This document shows positions 6,864-15,494 of a stretch of DNA of 64,000 nt, in pieces. The position numbers were made by a program, and so were the translations under genes. The notes under the pieces were generated by a model that worked only from the letters and a program-made list of their open reading frames with translations, was not told the origin of the DNA and did not search any database. The stretch is from assembly GCF_903819435.1 (NCBI RefSeq), contig NZ_CAIJDP010000068.1, positions 418,828 through 482,827 of the forward strand, given 5' to 3'. This DNA comes from Flavobacterium salmonis. Its GTDB lineage: Bacteria; Bacteroidota; Bacteroidia; Flavobacteriales; Flavobacteriaceae. Position 1 is the first letter of the stretch; every line of letters starts with the position of its first letter.

Positions 6864-8804
6864 TTATTTTTTTACCTCTCTCAGCTTATATTTATTTTCC
6901 TTATACAAATTACCCGCAGTTATAACATGTGCCAAAGCATCTTTTGCTAATTCTTCGTTTAATTTTACTGGAATCAAAGTTGTATCATTTTTGATTTCAA
7001 ATTGAAGCGGTTTCAAATTTGGCTGCATAATTACAACCTGATTCTCTACTCTGAACGCATTGATATCATTAAATTGCATGATAGATCTACCCTGAGTTTT
7101 TGCATCTAACTGATTTAAATTTCTACCTACCATTGGCGTTTCAAACGAAAGTCCCAAATAACTTAATAACGTTGGTGGAATGTCAATCTGACTGGCCAAT
7201 TTACTATACGAAACTCCTTTTGGAACTCCAGGGCCCAAGATTAGAGCGGGAATATGAAATTTATTGATTGGTACTAAATTTTTTCCGTAAGTTCTGGTAT
7301 TATGATCGGCAATAACAATGAAAATAGTGTTTTTAAAATACGCCTCTTTTTTAGCCATTTCGAAGAATTTCCCTATCGAAAAATCAGCATATTTCATGGC
7401 ATTGTTAACTGTTGCAGGATTCTTGTCATACGGCTGGATTCTTCCAGCTGGATATTCAAAAGGCTCATGATTGGAAGTCGAAAACATTAATGAAAAGAAA
7501 GGTTTATCTCCTTTTGATTTAAAATAATTATTCGCTTTAGTTACCAAATCCTCATCAGAATAGCCCCAGGTTCCTTTGAAGGCATATTTATTCCCATCTG
7601 ATTCAAAATCTTCCTGATCTACAATATCTTCAAATCCGTTTCCGTTGAAAAATGAAGCCATATTGTCAAAATTCGCCATTCCGCCATAGATAAAACTAGT
7701 GTCATATCCTTTGTGTTTTAAGGCATCGGCAAGTGTAAAAAAACCTTGTTGTGAATTTCCTAACTTCACTACACTTTCAGACGGAGAAGGCAAAAATCCG
7801 GTTACAACCGCTTCAATTCCACGAACGCTTCGGGTTCCGGTACAATATAAATTGGTAAACAACAGACCTTCTTTCGATAATTTATCAAACTCTGGTGTTA
7901 AAGGTTTTCCTCCCAGAATTCCAACATATTCTGCACCTAAACTTTCCTGAAGAAAAATCACCAAATTATAAGGCTTCTTCAAAACAGAATCTGGTTGCTG
8001 AACATGCAGAAACGGAATTTCGGCATCGGTAAAATCATTAGGTCCCGCAATCATGTATTTTTTTACACGAGCAATGGCTTCGGTTTCCTCCATTTTACCA
8101 TACATCTTAGTGTTACCTTCGTTTTTAATCGAATAAGCAGCAAAAGCAACCGTATAAAACGAATTTAATCCCAATGTATTGGTAAGCTGATCCGTTGAAA
8201 AAACAGCATTACTGGCATTAATCGGGCGTTTTGAAGTCAGACTTGAACGGGCCCCAAAAAACAATAAAAACGCCACTAACGGAAAAACCATTAATTTGAA
8301 CTTATATTCGGCAGTAGTTGTATGAAAAAATTGTTTCCCTTTTTTGAAAGCCAAATAAATAACTACTCCTAAAATCAGGAAAGTAACGATAATAGAAGTC
8401 AGATAACTTTTCAAAAGCATTCCGACAACTTCCTTAGGATAAATCAGGTAATCAAGGAAAATCTTATTCGGACGCGTATCATACTGTTTTACAAAATCCG
8501 GCGAAGCCAATTCTACAAAAAGAATCAGAAACAGAAACAGAAAACTATAAATTACCAAAAAGGAGTTAGTAAACTTTAGCCATTTATTAGGCAAAAAAGT
8601 AATTAAAAGAGCCGGGAGAAAAGACAAATAACATAGTAATATCAAATCCATTCGAAGACCGATTGGAAAAATATACCAGAAATTAGGTGTTTCAACTACT
8701 CTGTCTTTAAAAATAAAAAATAAAAATATTCTACTTAAAGTAGTAATCAGCAATCCGATTAAAATGAAATTTAAAACGGGTTTTAAAAAACGTAATTTTT
8801 TCAT
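6864..8804 (-). CDS. LTA synthase-family sulfatase (phosphoglycerol transferase type)
   Basis: A 646-residue inner-membrane protein: about five transmembrane helices in residues 10-180, then an extracytoplasmic alkaline-phosphatase/sulfatase-fold domain (about 270-570). Metal and nucleophile motifs are visible: LQESLGAEYVG, the CTGTRSVRG segment with the likely catalytic threonine, SNHEPF, and the metal-binding IADHN. Gram-negative members transfer phosphoglycerol or phosphoethanolamine to glycans or lipids rather than making lipoteichoic acid; the acceptor here is unknown. It is followed by its own terminator. Paralogues are common in Flavobacteriia. Confidence 0.9.
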   Translation of the reverse strand: MKKLRFLKPVLNFILIGLLITTLSRIFLFFIFKDRVVETPNFWYIFPIGLRMDLILLCYLSFLPALLITFLPNKWLKFTNSFLVIYSFLFLFLILFVELASPDFVKQYDTRPNKIFLDYLIYPKEVVGMLLKSYLTSIIVTFLILGVVIYLAFKKGKQFFHTTTAEYKFKLMVFPLVAFLLFFGARSSLTSKRPINASNAVFSTDQLTNTLGLNSFYTVAFAAYSIKNEGNTKMYGKMEETEAIARVKKYMIAGPNDFTDAEIPFLHVQQPDSVLKKPYNLVIFLQESLGAEYVGILGGKPLTPEFDKLSKEGLLFTNLYCTGTRSVRGIEAVVTGFLPSPSESVVKLGNSQQGFFTLADALKHKGYDTSFIYGGMANFDNMASFFNGNGFEDIVDQEDFESDGNKYAFKGTWGYSDEDLVTKANNYFKSKGDKPFFSLMFSTSNHEPFEYPAGRIQPYDKNPATVNNAMKYADFSIGKFFEMAKKEAYFKNTIFIVIADHNTRTYGKNLVPINKFHIPALILGPGVPKGVSYSKLASQIDIPPTLLSYLGLSFETPMVGRNLNQLDAKTQGRSIMQFNDINAFRVENQVVIMQPNLKPLQFEIKNDTTLIPVKLNEELAKDALAHVITAGNLYKENKYKLREVKK

Positions 8805-8828
8805 TGGAAAATTTTGAATTGTACATGG

Positions 8829-8856
8829 GTAGAAATACGCTGCAGTGCGTCTCTAC
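8829..8856. repeat. 28-nt imperfect palindrome (CTGCAG core)
   Basis: Arms GTAGAAATACG and TGCGTCTCTAC flank a CTGCAG centre. I recall similar GTAGAGACGCACTGCAGTGC-type palindromes as dispersed elements in bacterial intergenic DNA. It covers the TAG stop codon (8853-8855) of the neighbouring small gene. Confidence 0.6.
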
Positions 8857-9080
8857 TCTTCGTAACGATTTATTTCTCTGTCGTAAAAGTTATTTGCCTT
8901 TTCAATTAAACCTTCCATTTCTGCATTCAATTCGGCTTCATCAAGATCTTCGGCTTCTTCCAAAAACTCAACCTCGTCATCTTTTAAATTGATAATAAAT
9001 CGAGGATAATCAAGATGAATGATAAAAATATCGTCTGGAAAATCAGTATTATCTCCAAGTAAAAATTTAGGTAATTCCAT
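8853..9080 (-). CDS. Small acidic conserved protein
   Basis: A 75-residue protein, strongly acidic in its second half (clusters such as DDEVEFLEEAEDLDEAE), with no signal peptide or membrane segment. The first half (FLLGDNTDFPDDIFIIHLDYPRFIINL) predicts beta strands. The coding frame is convincing: it starts with ATG, has no competing frame, and lies 48 nt upstream of the LTA-synthase-like gene on the same strand. No function is known to me. Its stop codon lies inside the palindromic repeat at 8829-8856. Confidence 0.7.
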   Translation of the reverse strand: MELPKFLLGDNTDFPDDIFIIHLDYPRFIINLKDDEVEFLEEAEDLDEAELNAEMEGLIEKANNFYDREINRYEE

Positions 9081-9122
9081 ATTTAGTGTATTTTTTATGG
9101 TTCAAATTTAGGTATTTGAATC

Positions 9123-9230
9123 TTAATTATTGATTAATTTTTTTGTTAGATAATGAAAGTGAATATATAAAAATACTGCAGCAGAAGTTAATCCTGCCAA
9201 GAACCCAATCCAGACACCTTCGACTTTCCG
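9123..9230 (-). pseudogene. Remnant of a MATE-family transporter C-terminus
   Basis: On the minus strand a short frame (about 35 codons, ending in TAA at 9123-9125) reads VEGVWIGFLAGLTSAAVFLY followed by a basic tail, which closely resembles the last helix of NorM/MATE drug-sodium antiporters. The frame is blocked upstream by a stop at about 9237 and no other part of a roughly 450-residue transporter is visible. It is probably the 3' end left after an internal deletion. The stretch 9231-9566 otherwise holds no gene I can support. Confidence 0.5.
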
Positions 9231-9266
9231 TGTGTTTTAAATTTACTTTTATTCTTTTTAGCCTTG

Positions 9267-9274
9267 CAAAGATA
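9267..9274 (-). promoter_or_regulatory. -7 box TATCTTTG upstream of the MATE remnant
   Basis: Perfect TANNTTTG match followed by GCAAGG on the minus strand. It could be the surviving promoter of the deleted transporter, or now drive the small acidic gene at 8853-9080. Confidence 0.4.
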
Positions 9275-9566
9275 ATCACATGCTTCGGATTAGGCCGAAA
9301 GACAAAGCTTAATAGATTTTGTTCTTCTAAAAGCAATAAAATACTTACTTAATTTTAACATTTCATCAAAAATGAAAGAATAAAAAGTCTGCAGTATATT
9401 TTTGAATAAAACCGAAAAAACCAGTAAAATAAAGGGATTACAGCCAATAATGCATTGCCTGAATTTTAACAATATTTACATTATGTAACGATTTCGAAAA
9501 ATTATATAACTACATAACAGTACCTCAAAACTAATTTTACATCATAGTAATTAAAAAAATACACGC

Positions 9567-10085
9567 ATGAAAAATTTACAAAACATCCGAATTTTATTTA
9601 TTGCAGTCTTTGCAATGCTTTACACGACGACCTCAACTGCGCAGCAGAATGATGAAATACAAAATTATGATCAGAAATTAAAATTAGGATTTGGAGTAAG
9701 TGGCGGAATCCCAACCGATGGAGATGATTATGACTGGGCTCTTGGTGGAGATGTAAGACTTCAATATGATTTATCTAAAAGAACCTCACTAACATTGACA
9801 ACCGGTTTTACTAACTTATTTGTTGGTGACGATGTTCCTGATTTAGGTTTCATTCCTGCAAAAGCCGGTTTTAAAGCATTCGTATGGGAAGATCAGTTTT
9901 ATGTTATGGGAGAAATTGGTGCGGGTTTTGCTGTAACTAATAATTATAATGAAACCTCAATTTTATGGGCTCCAAGTATTGGATATGCCGGAAAACATAT
10001 TGATATCAGTTTAAGATATGAAGATTATGACAAATTCAATACCAATCAGGTTGCACTACGAGTAGCATATGGTTTTGAATTGTAA
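9567..10085 (+). CDS. Outer-membrane beta-barrel protein
   Basis: A 172-residue secreted protein with a signal peptide (cleaved after STAQ near residue 26), then alternating amphipathic strands (LGFGVSGGIP, WALGGDVRLQYDL, TSLTLTTGFTNLF, FYVMGEIGAGFAV, HIDISLRYEDY) and a C-terminal strand ending in aromatic-rich VALRVAYGFEL, the usual insertion signal. This fits the small 8-strand OmpX/porin-like barrels (outer-membrane beta-barrel domain family). It is expressed alone, with a terminator at 10120-10160. Ligand or role is unknown. Confidence 0.82.
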   Translation: MKNLQNIRILFIAVFAMLYTTTSTAQQNDEIQNYDQKLKLGFGVSGGIPTDGDDYDWALGGDVRLQYDLSKRTSLTLTTGFTNLFVGDDVPDLGFIPAKAGFKAFVWEDQFYVMGEIGAGFAVTNNYNETSILWAPSIGYAGKHIDISLRYEDYDKFNTNQVALRVAYGFEL

Positions 10086-10119
10086 AAACTAAATTCAAGT
10101 TATTTTTATTTTTTTTGGT

Positions 10120-10160
10120 AAACCCGATGGATTTTGATAATCTGTCGGGTTTGTTTTTTT
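10120..10160 (+). terminator. Terminator of the barrel gene
   Basis: Stem AAACCCGAT.../...TCGGGTTT (10120-10128, 10144-10152) followed by GTTTTTTT. It overlaps the stop codon of the convergent gene. Confidence 0.75.
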
Positions 10161-10923
10161 ACTCATACTGAATTGTAGTAATATTTTGTATCTGACCATT
10201 CCTCTTCAATGTTATTTTTGTTGGGTAATTTTTTGAATTATACTCATATTGATATTTATCAACTCCTCCATCATAATTATAACTATGAAGAATATTATTC
10301 TTAGCCATAGATATAATTTTCAAATAAGCTTCTGAATAAATCAAACCAAATGAATTATGTTTATCATCATACGATTTATAAAACGTCATATCCTTTTTAG
10401 ATTGCCCTTCATATTTCCTCTCAGAAAGATTTCCCTTTTTATCGTACAAATATGCTTCTTCAGATAACAGTTTACCATTTTCTGAAATTTGACATTTTAT
10501 AATCTGTTTCAAATCGTTATAAGTATACATATAAAGTATTTTTCTTTGACTTTCTGTTGTCAAAATATTAGTTATTAAATCTTTATCATAATTAAAAACT
10601 CTCAAAACAGAGATTTCGTTTAAGCTTTTTAATGGTTTTATATAATCTTTCATTTCCTTTATCTTCCCATCTTCATAATTTATTTCAACGCTTGCTGTAA
10701 TCTTACCATCACTTAATGATTCGATTTTGGAAATCAAATCATTTTCATAAAAAAAAGTCCAAACTTCCTCTGGCTCTGGATTCCCATTAGTATAATTTGC
10801 AGAAACTTTTTTTACCACCTTCAACGTATCATTAATATTAGAAAGCTCTGTTCTAATTTTTGGACCATTTGGATAGCAAACAATATAAATCATAACTGAG
10901 ATAAAAAAAATAATTCTTTTCAT
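10159..10923 (-). CDS. Secreted YD-repeat-like protein of unknown function
   Basis: A 254-residue protein. The frame is open to 11064, but the ATG at 10923 starts a typical export signal (MKRIIFFISVMIYIVC), so I use it; the longer version would also overlap ppk2. The mature part is a series of short strands with tyrosine/aspartate turns (YDKKGNLSERKYEG, YNYDGGVDKYQYEYNSKN), resembling the YD-like or DUF4595-type beta repeats of Bacteroidota. The cysteine at the end of the signal is not in a good lipobox. A similar protein is encoded on the other side of ppk2 (12204). Confidence 0.7.
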   Translation of the reverse strand: MKRIIFFISVMIYIVCYPNGPKIRTELSNINDTLKVVKKVSANYTNGNPEPEEVWTFFYENDLISKIESLSDGKITASVEINYEDGKIKEMKDYIKPLKSLNEISVLRVFNYDKDLITNILTTESQRKILYMYTYNDLKQIIKCQISENGKLLSEEAYLYDKKGNLSERKYEGQSKKDMTFYKSYDDKHNSFGLIYSEAYLKIISMAKNNILHSYNYDGGVDKYQYEYNSKNYPTKITLKRNGQIQNITTIQYE

Positions 10924-11005
10924 GGTAATTAATTCAAATATTAGAAGAGTAAATGTGTGTTTAAATAATGTAAAAAACCTAAGTTTTTTTAAAATGTTAA
11001 TTTTA

Positions 11006-11884
11006 TTACTTTTCTCCCAGCTCTTTTTTATACATTTCGATATTAGCTTTAATCTTATCATCAAGCTCTGGTTCTTTAATATCGGTATATTTTTGCATTT
11101 CTTCCAATATAATTTTCGCTACTATATAACGGGCCATTTCCTTGTCATCTGCCGGAATTACATACCAGGGTGCATAATCTGTTGAAGTTTTATTAATTGC
11201 TTTCTCATAATATTGCATGTATTCTTTCCAGTGTTCACGCTCTTTTAGATCTCCGGGCGAAAATTTCCAATGGTGTTTTTCTTCTTCCAAACGACGTAAC
11301 AAACGTTCTCTTTGCTCTTCTTTACTCAAATGCATGTAAAATTTCATCACAATGGTTCCATTTTGCGTAATATGCTTTTCAAAATTATTGATTTGCTCAA
11401 TTCTGTTTTTCCAGAATTTGGGTGTAATATCTTCAACCGAATTGATTCCGGGTAAATTCTCTCCCAAAATATACTCAGGATGTACACGGGTTACCAGAAC
11501 ATTCTCATAATGCGTTCTGTTAAAAATAGCGAACTTCCCTTTTTCCGGTAAAGCAATATAATGTCTCCATAAATAATCGTGTTCCAACTCAGTCGAATTG
11601 GGTGTTTTAAAACTATGTACCACAACACCACGCGGGTTAAATTCCTTAAAAACTTCCCTAATCAAACTGTCTTTGCCTGAAGTATCCATTCCCTGCAAAC
11701 AAATTAAAACACCATATTTATTGTGTGAATACATGACATCCTGCAAATCACTCAATTTCGCCTGAACCTTATCCAATTTTTCTTCTTTTTCATCATCATT
11801 AGCTTCGATATTAAGCAAAGTCGGAATCTTAGACAATTTTATTTTATCTGTAACTTTAAAATCATTCGGGTCTATTGATTTCAT
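11006..11884 (-). CDS. ppk2: Polyphosphate kinase 2 family protein
   Basis: Cytoplasmic kinase of the PPK2 family, using polyphosphate to phosphorylate nucleotides (292 residues, single-domain form). Walker A GMDTSGKD is at residues 65-72; the following FNRTHYENVLVTRVHP and the lid segment with ERLLRRLEEEKHHWKFSPGD are family hallmarks, as is the C-terminal DYAPWYVIPADDK. The class I/III distinction (NDP versus AMP use) cannot be made with confidence by eye. It stands between two YD-like secreted proteins with no evident operon partner. Confidence 0.93.
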   Translation of the reverse strand: MKSIDPNDFKVTDKIKLSKIPTLLNIEANDDEKEEKLDKVQAKLSDLQDVMYSHNKYGVLICLQGMDTSGKDSLIREVFKEFNPRGVVVHSFKTPNSTELEHDYLWRHYIALPEKGKFAIFNRTHYENVLVTRVHPEYILGENLPGINSVEDITPKFWKNRIEQINNFEKHITQNGTIVMKFYMHLSKEEQRERLLRRLEEEKHHWKFSPGDLKEREHWKEYMQYYEKAINKTSTDYAPWYVIPADDKEMARYIVAKIILEEMQKYTDIKEPELDDKIKANIEMYKKELGEK

Positions 11885-12010
11885 ATGTGTTAATTTTAAT
11901 TATTATTGGTCACATATGTTATCGCCTTTAATTGTTTTTGTTTACACAAAGATTCTATCAGTGGCGATTTCATATTTCTAAGTTTTATACAAGTAAATAT
12001 ACTATTTTTA

Positions 12011-12156
12011 CGAAGCATATTCCTGCTATTCATTGCAATACTTTTCAATAAAATGCTTTTTTCCAAAGCCATAACAAAGCTTCCGCTGGTCGCTTCGTTC
12101 TGTCAGGAAAAAATGCAATTTCTTTTCAAAGTATTTTCATTACTATCAGGGCTAGG
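12011..12156. repeat. Dispersed palindromic repeat, copy A
   Basis: Diverged copy of an element also found at 35774-35848, 46838-46972 and 63341-63440. Shared landmarks in order are a TCCTGCTATTC-like opening, CTTTT, a variable centre, and a closing ATCAGGGCTAGG (ATCGGGGCTA in copies B and C). The other gap sequence here (11885-12203) shows no gene I can support. Confidence 0.5.
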
Positions 12157-12203
12157 CATTGGTTTTCAAAAGAAACAATCAAATTGCAAATGAAATACTT
12201 ATA

Positions 12204-13055
12204 ATGAAACTTAAAATAACATTACTTTTTTTAATTTGTTTCTCAAAAATCTACACTCAAAAAATAGAACGGGAAGTTGGTCCGATAAAAATAACTTATG
12301 AAACCTATCATCTCAAAGATTCCAAAAAAACAAAAACAGAAAAGTCTAAGTATTATTTTGATGACACAGGTAAGTTATTAGAAAAAATTTCGTTTGGCAA
12401 TCAACATAGTAGAAAATTAAATTTTATTGGTGAAATCGAGCAATTCACTTACTTAGATGAAAAAATCATCTCTGAAAAAAGTTGGCATTCAGACTGTATT
12501 TGTAAAAACGGGAAATTTATTACTTATACTACTGATTACTTTTATGATGAGAATAATTTGTTGATTAAAAAACTTTTCTCAAATCCTATTACGCCACCAT
12601 TTCTATATAAATATGAAGAAAACAAAACAGAAATACATTCTGGAGATTATTACACGCAACAAATTTTTGACAACCAAAAAAGATTAATTCAATTCAATCA
12701 AATGTCAGAAGCTACAAATAAAATAAGGTGGCAGTATTTATATGAATACAAAGACAATATAACAATAGCTCACTTCCAGACATACTATGGTGACGGAAAA
12801 GAAAACTCCAAAACCGAAACCAGATACTACGATTTACAAAAAAGAATAAAATCTGAGGAAATAATTAATTACAATAAAACAAAAATACTTTATGAATATT
12901 CCAAAGATGGAATGCTTAATAAAATCAAGGAATATGAAAGTTCTATAAAAAGTGAAAATTATAAATTATTACGTATGACAAAAATTAAAGTGAACAGGAA
13001 AAGAACGAACTTATCAACCGAAGCAATTAAAAAAATAAATTCCCAGCTAATCTAA
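12204..13055 (+). CDS. Secreted YD-repeat-like protein of unknown function
   Basis: A 283-residue protein starting at the ATG at 12204, which begins a signal peptide (MKLKITLLFLICFSKIYTQ); the frame itself is open from 12159. The mature part has repeated short strand-turn units (YYFDDTGKLLEKISFG, YFYDENNLLIKKLFS, YEYSKDGMLNKIKEY), similar in style to the protein at 10159-10923, so the two may be diverged relatives. A lysine-rich tail ends the protein. No enzyme motif is seen. The next gene starts 5 nt after its stop and is probably co-transcribed. Confidence 0.7.
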   Translation: MKLKITLLFLICFSKIYTQKIEREVGPIKITYETYHLKDSKKTKTEKSKYYFDDTGKLLEKISFGNQHSRKLNFIGEIEQFTYLDEKIISEKSWHSDCICKNGKFITYTTDYFYDENNLLIKKLFSNPITPPFLYKYEENKTEIHSGDYYTQQIFDNQKRLIQFNQMSEATNKIRWQYLYEYKDNITIAHFQTYYGDGKENSKTETRYYDLQKRIKSEEIINYNKTKILYEYSKDGMLNKIKEYESSIKSENYKLLRMTKIKVNRKRTNLSTEAIKKINSQLI

Positions 13056-13060
13056 TACTT

Positions 13061-13897
13061 ATGGAAAAATTCACATTAGAAATACTATTTCAAATCATCG
13101 GAATCGGTTCTGCCTCCGGATTATTTTTAAATAATGATTCACTTTATGTTATTGGCGACAACAGCGGATTTTTATACGAATACAACATGCAGAATCAGCA
13201 GTTAAACCAGCATCCTTTAATTGAAAATCCAACGCAAAACATTCCAAAAAACTTAAAACCGGATTTTGAATCGTTAACCAGTCACAACGACACACTGTAT
13301 GTTTTTGGTTCCGGATCCACCGAAAACCGAAACAAAATGATTGAATTCGATCTTAAATCGAAAACGGTAATACAAAAGAACAATCTGATCGATTTGTATG
13401 CGCTGATGCAAAATTTCGGCGAAATAAAACCGGAAGATTTCAATCTCGAAGGTGCTATTTTTGATGGTGAAAACTGGTATTTATTCAATCGTGGCAACGG
13501 AATTTCGAACAAAAACACCATTTTTACCATCCATGCCAAAAATCTTGGAGAAGAATTTGCCCTGATTTCTGTCAATTACAAACTGCCAAAAATAAAAGGA
13601 GTTCGTTCCAGTTTTACCGATGCTATTTTAGTCGAAGACAAAATCTATTTCCTTTCTACCGCCGAAGATACCAAATCAACCTACGATGATGGCGAAGTCT
13701 TAGGAAGTTTCATTGGCCGAATCGATCTTAAAACCATGAAAATCGATTTTACTCAAAAAATCACGGCAACCAATAAATTTGAAGGTTTGACACTTTACAA
13801 AAAAGAGAACAATAAAATTGAGTTTCTGCTTTGCGAGGACAATGACACTGAGCTTTTGGAAACTAAGATTTATAAATTGACATTGCCGGTTAAGTAG
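13061..13897 (+). CDS. Beta-propeller-like protein (DUF6929 type)
   Basis: A 278-residue protein with repeated strand motifs of a propeller (SGLFLNNDSLYVIGDNSG, FESLTSHNDTLYVFGSGS, FNLEGAIFDGENWYLFNRG, TDAILVEDKIYFLSTAED, KFEGLTLYKKENNKIEFLL). The spacing of acidic residues after glycines resembles SdiA-regulated/esterase-like phytase propellers and the DUF6929 group. No signal peptide is seen, suggesting a cytoplasmic site, although the N-terminus begins close to the first blade. It follows the YD-like gene by 5 nt. Biological role unknown. Confidence 0.72.
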   Translation: MEKFTLEILFQIIGIGSASGLFLNNDSLYVIGDNSGFLYEYNMQNQQLNQHPLIENPTQNIPKNLKPDFESLTSHNDTLYVFGSGSTENRNKMIEFDLKSKTVIQKNNLIDLYALMQNFGEIKPEDFNLEGAIFDGENWYLFNRGNGISNKNTIFTIHAKNLGEEFALISVNYKLPKIKGVRSSFTDAILVEDKIYFLSTAEDTKSTYDDGEVLGSFIGRIDLKTMKIDFTQKITATNKFEGLTLYKKENNKIEFLLCEDNDTELLETKIYKLTLPVK

Positions 13898-13901
13898 AAC
13901 A

Positions 13902-14058
13902 TTTGTGAATCTTTGCGAAGGAGTTTTTCCACAAAAATTCGCAAAGATTTCACAGAGATTCACAAAGCCTTACAAAAATTTATTTTGCGAACCTCTGTGA
14001 AATCTTTGTGAATCTTTGCGGTAAATTATAACACAAAGATTCGCAAAGATTTCACAGA
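13902..14058. repeat. Intergenic inverted-repeat array
   Basis: Four units built from GCAAAGATTTCACAGA-like sequence in alternating orientation (13902-13917, 13938-13967, 13993-14020, 14033-14058). The pair 13938-13967 and 13993-14020 can fold into a long hairpin. It occupies most of the 264-nt gap before the CPBP gene. Units are inverted and irregularly spaced, unlike a CRISPR. Confidence 0.75.
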
Positions 14059-14161
14059 AACGTGCAAAATATTTCAACTACAATATTGACGTAGAAGCAT
14101 GAAAGCACTTCTTGAGAAAGAATAGAAATTAAGCCAAAATTAAAAACTATATTCCAACTAA

Positions 14162-14842
14162 ATGCTCAACATTACAAACGCAGCTAAGAAACCAACTTTA
14201 ATTATCGGCATCATACTTTCAATACTCCTTCCTTTTCTGGCAATTTATTCTTCTTTATTATTCAAAGATTCAGGACTTAGTAAAGAAGCTCAATTCTATA
14301 TTTCGAGATTTACAATTTGGATTTCGTTACTGCTTTTATTCCTCTATTCTTTTAAAATAGAAAAACAGCCCTTTCTGCATTGGAAAGAAACTGAATATTC
14401 ATTTTCTTTTTTAACAACAGCAATATTAAAAACATTTTTAAAATTATTTCTGGCTGTTGTCTTAACAGGTCTTTTATTTATGTTATTGAAAATGAATTCT
14501 CAAAGTACTGTGTTAAATAAAGCCTTAGGGATTTTAAAAAAAAGTTATGTATTACTTTTTTTTACCTGTGTAACTGCTGGTATTACTGAAGAATTAATTT
14601 TCAGGGGCTATTTGTTGCCCAGATTAGAATTACTGGTTAAAAATCAAAAGCTGGCTATACTTATTTCCAGTTCTGTTTTTGGATTTATGCACTTTGGCTA
14701 TGGCACTTTAGTGAACATTATTGGCCCAATCGTCATCGGGGTGGTATTGGCTTTGCAGTATGAAAAATACAGAAACATCAAAATTGTAATTATCTGTCAT
14801 TTTTTATGGGATCTTTTTCTTTTAATGTTAAAAACAAAATAA
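14162..14842 (+). CDS. CPBP-family intramembrane glutamic protease
   Basis: Polytopic membrane protein (226 residues, about six to seven helices) of the CPBP/Abi family. The three conserved motifs are present: EELIFRGYLLPRL (catalytic Glu-Glu and Arg, about residues 142-154), FGFMHFGYG with the motif 2 histidine, and CHFLWD with the motif 3 histidine near the C-terminus. Family members cleave prenylated or membrane substrates or act in bacteriocin self-immunity; the substrate is unknown. It lies just upstream of the ECF sigma operon, with 113 nt between, and is probably separately transcribed. Confidence 0.87.
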   Translation: MLNITNAAKKPTLIIGIILSILLPFLAIYSSLLFKDSGLSKEAQFYISRFTIWISLLLLFLYSFKIEKQPFLHWKETEYSFSFLTTAILKTFLKLFLAVVLTGLLFMLLKMNSQSTVLNKALGILKKSYVLLFFTCVTAGITEELIFRGYLLPRLELLVKNQKLAILISSSVFGFMHFGYGTLVNIIGPIVIGVVLALQYEKYRNIKIVIICHFLWDLFLLMLKTK

Positions 14843-14955
14843 CAAATTAATAATCAGCAAATTAAAACCTAATTTGAATTATTTTTACATTTATTTTCAT
14901 CTTCGTCCCAACCTTTTTATCTTTTTCACTCTCTTTATAATTAAAGACCAAAATT

Positions 14956-15492
14956 GTGATAAACGAAACGCTAATTTCTAACTGCAAAAAAATGAACCGT
15001 GATGCCCAGCGTCAGGTTTATGAGCACATGGCTCCAAAATTGTATCGTGTTTGCAAACGATACCTCAAGAAGGAAGAAGAAATAGAAGAAGCCCTGGCCG
15101 ATGCTTTCTACACCATCTTTACAAAACTAGACCAGCTCAAAGAAGATAAGGCTTTTGAAGCCTGGGCCAGAAAAATTACCGTTAATCACTGTTTGGCAAC
15201 TATTAAAAAGAGCACCAATTTCAACATGTATCTTGATGATGTAAAAGTACTTTCTCAGCCTTTTACAGATGAGATTAACACATTAGAAGAAGAGGATTTA
15301 CTCAATTTATTAAACCATATTCCCGAAGGCTGCAAAACGGTTTTCAACCTTTTTGTCATTGAAGGTTTCGGACACAAGGAAATTGCAGCAATGCTCAATA
15401 TTTCTGAGGGCACTTCAAAATCGCAGCTCAATGCGGCCAAAACCAAGCTGAAGGAATTAGTAAATAAATTGTATTATCAAAAAGCAAAATAG
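14956..15492 (+). CDS. ECF RNA polymerase sigma factor (sigma-70 family)
   Basis: A 178-residue two-domain sigma factor: region 2 at about residues 20-85 (EHMAPKLYRVCKRYLKKEEE, then FEAWARKITVNHCLA) and region 4 at about 120-170 with a helix-turn-helix (GFGHKEIAAMLNISEGTSKSQL). The start is GTG at 14956; an internal ATG at 14992 would cut a dozen N-terminal residues before region 2. It leads an apparent operon: the next gene begins 2 nt after its stop and looks like its membrane anti-sigma partner. Confidence 0.92.
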   Translation: MINETLISNCKKMNRDAQRQVYEHMAPKLYRVCKRYLKKEEEIEEALADAFYTIFTKLDQLKEDKAFEAWARKITVNHCLATIKKSTNFNMYLDDVKVLSQPFTDEINTLEEEDLLNLLNHIPEGCKTVFNLFVIEGFGHKEIAAMLNISEGTSKSQLNAAKTKLKELVNKLYYQKAK

Positions 15493-15494
15493 TC

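Noticed and set aside
9290..9472. Minus-strand open frame upstream of the MATE remnant
   Set aside because: The translation has no MATE-like or other recognisable features and seems a chance frame in AT-rich DNA.
10924..11064. Longer N-terminus for the YD-like gene
   Set aside because: It would place 47 basic residues before a clean signal peptide and overlap the ppk2 coding end; the internal ATG is preferred.
11906..12193. Open frame of 95 codons after ppk2
   Set aside because: It overlaps repeat copy A, lacks a sensible protein pattern and would run into the signal peptide of the next gene; repeat sequence is a better explanation.
13902..14058. CRISPR-like array
   Set aside because: The repeats alternate in orientation, vary in length and have no regular spacers or cas genes nearby; they are intergenic inverted repeats.
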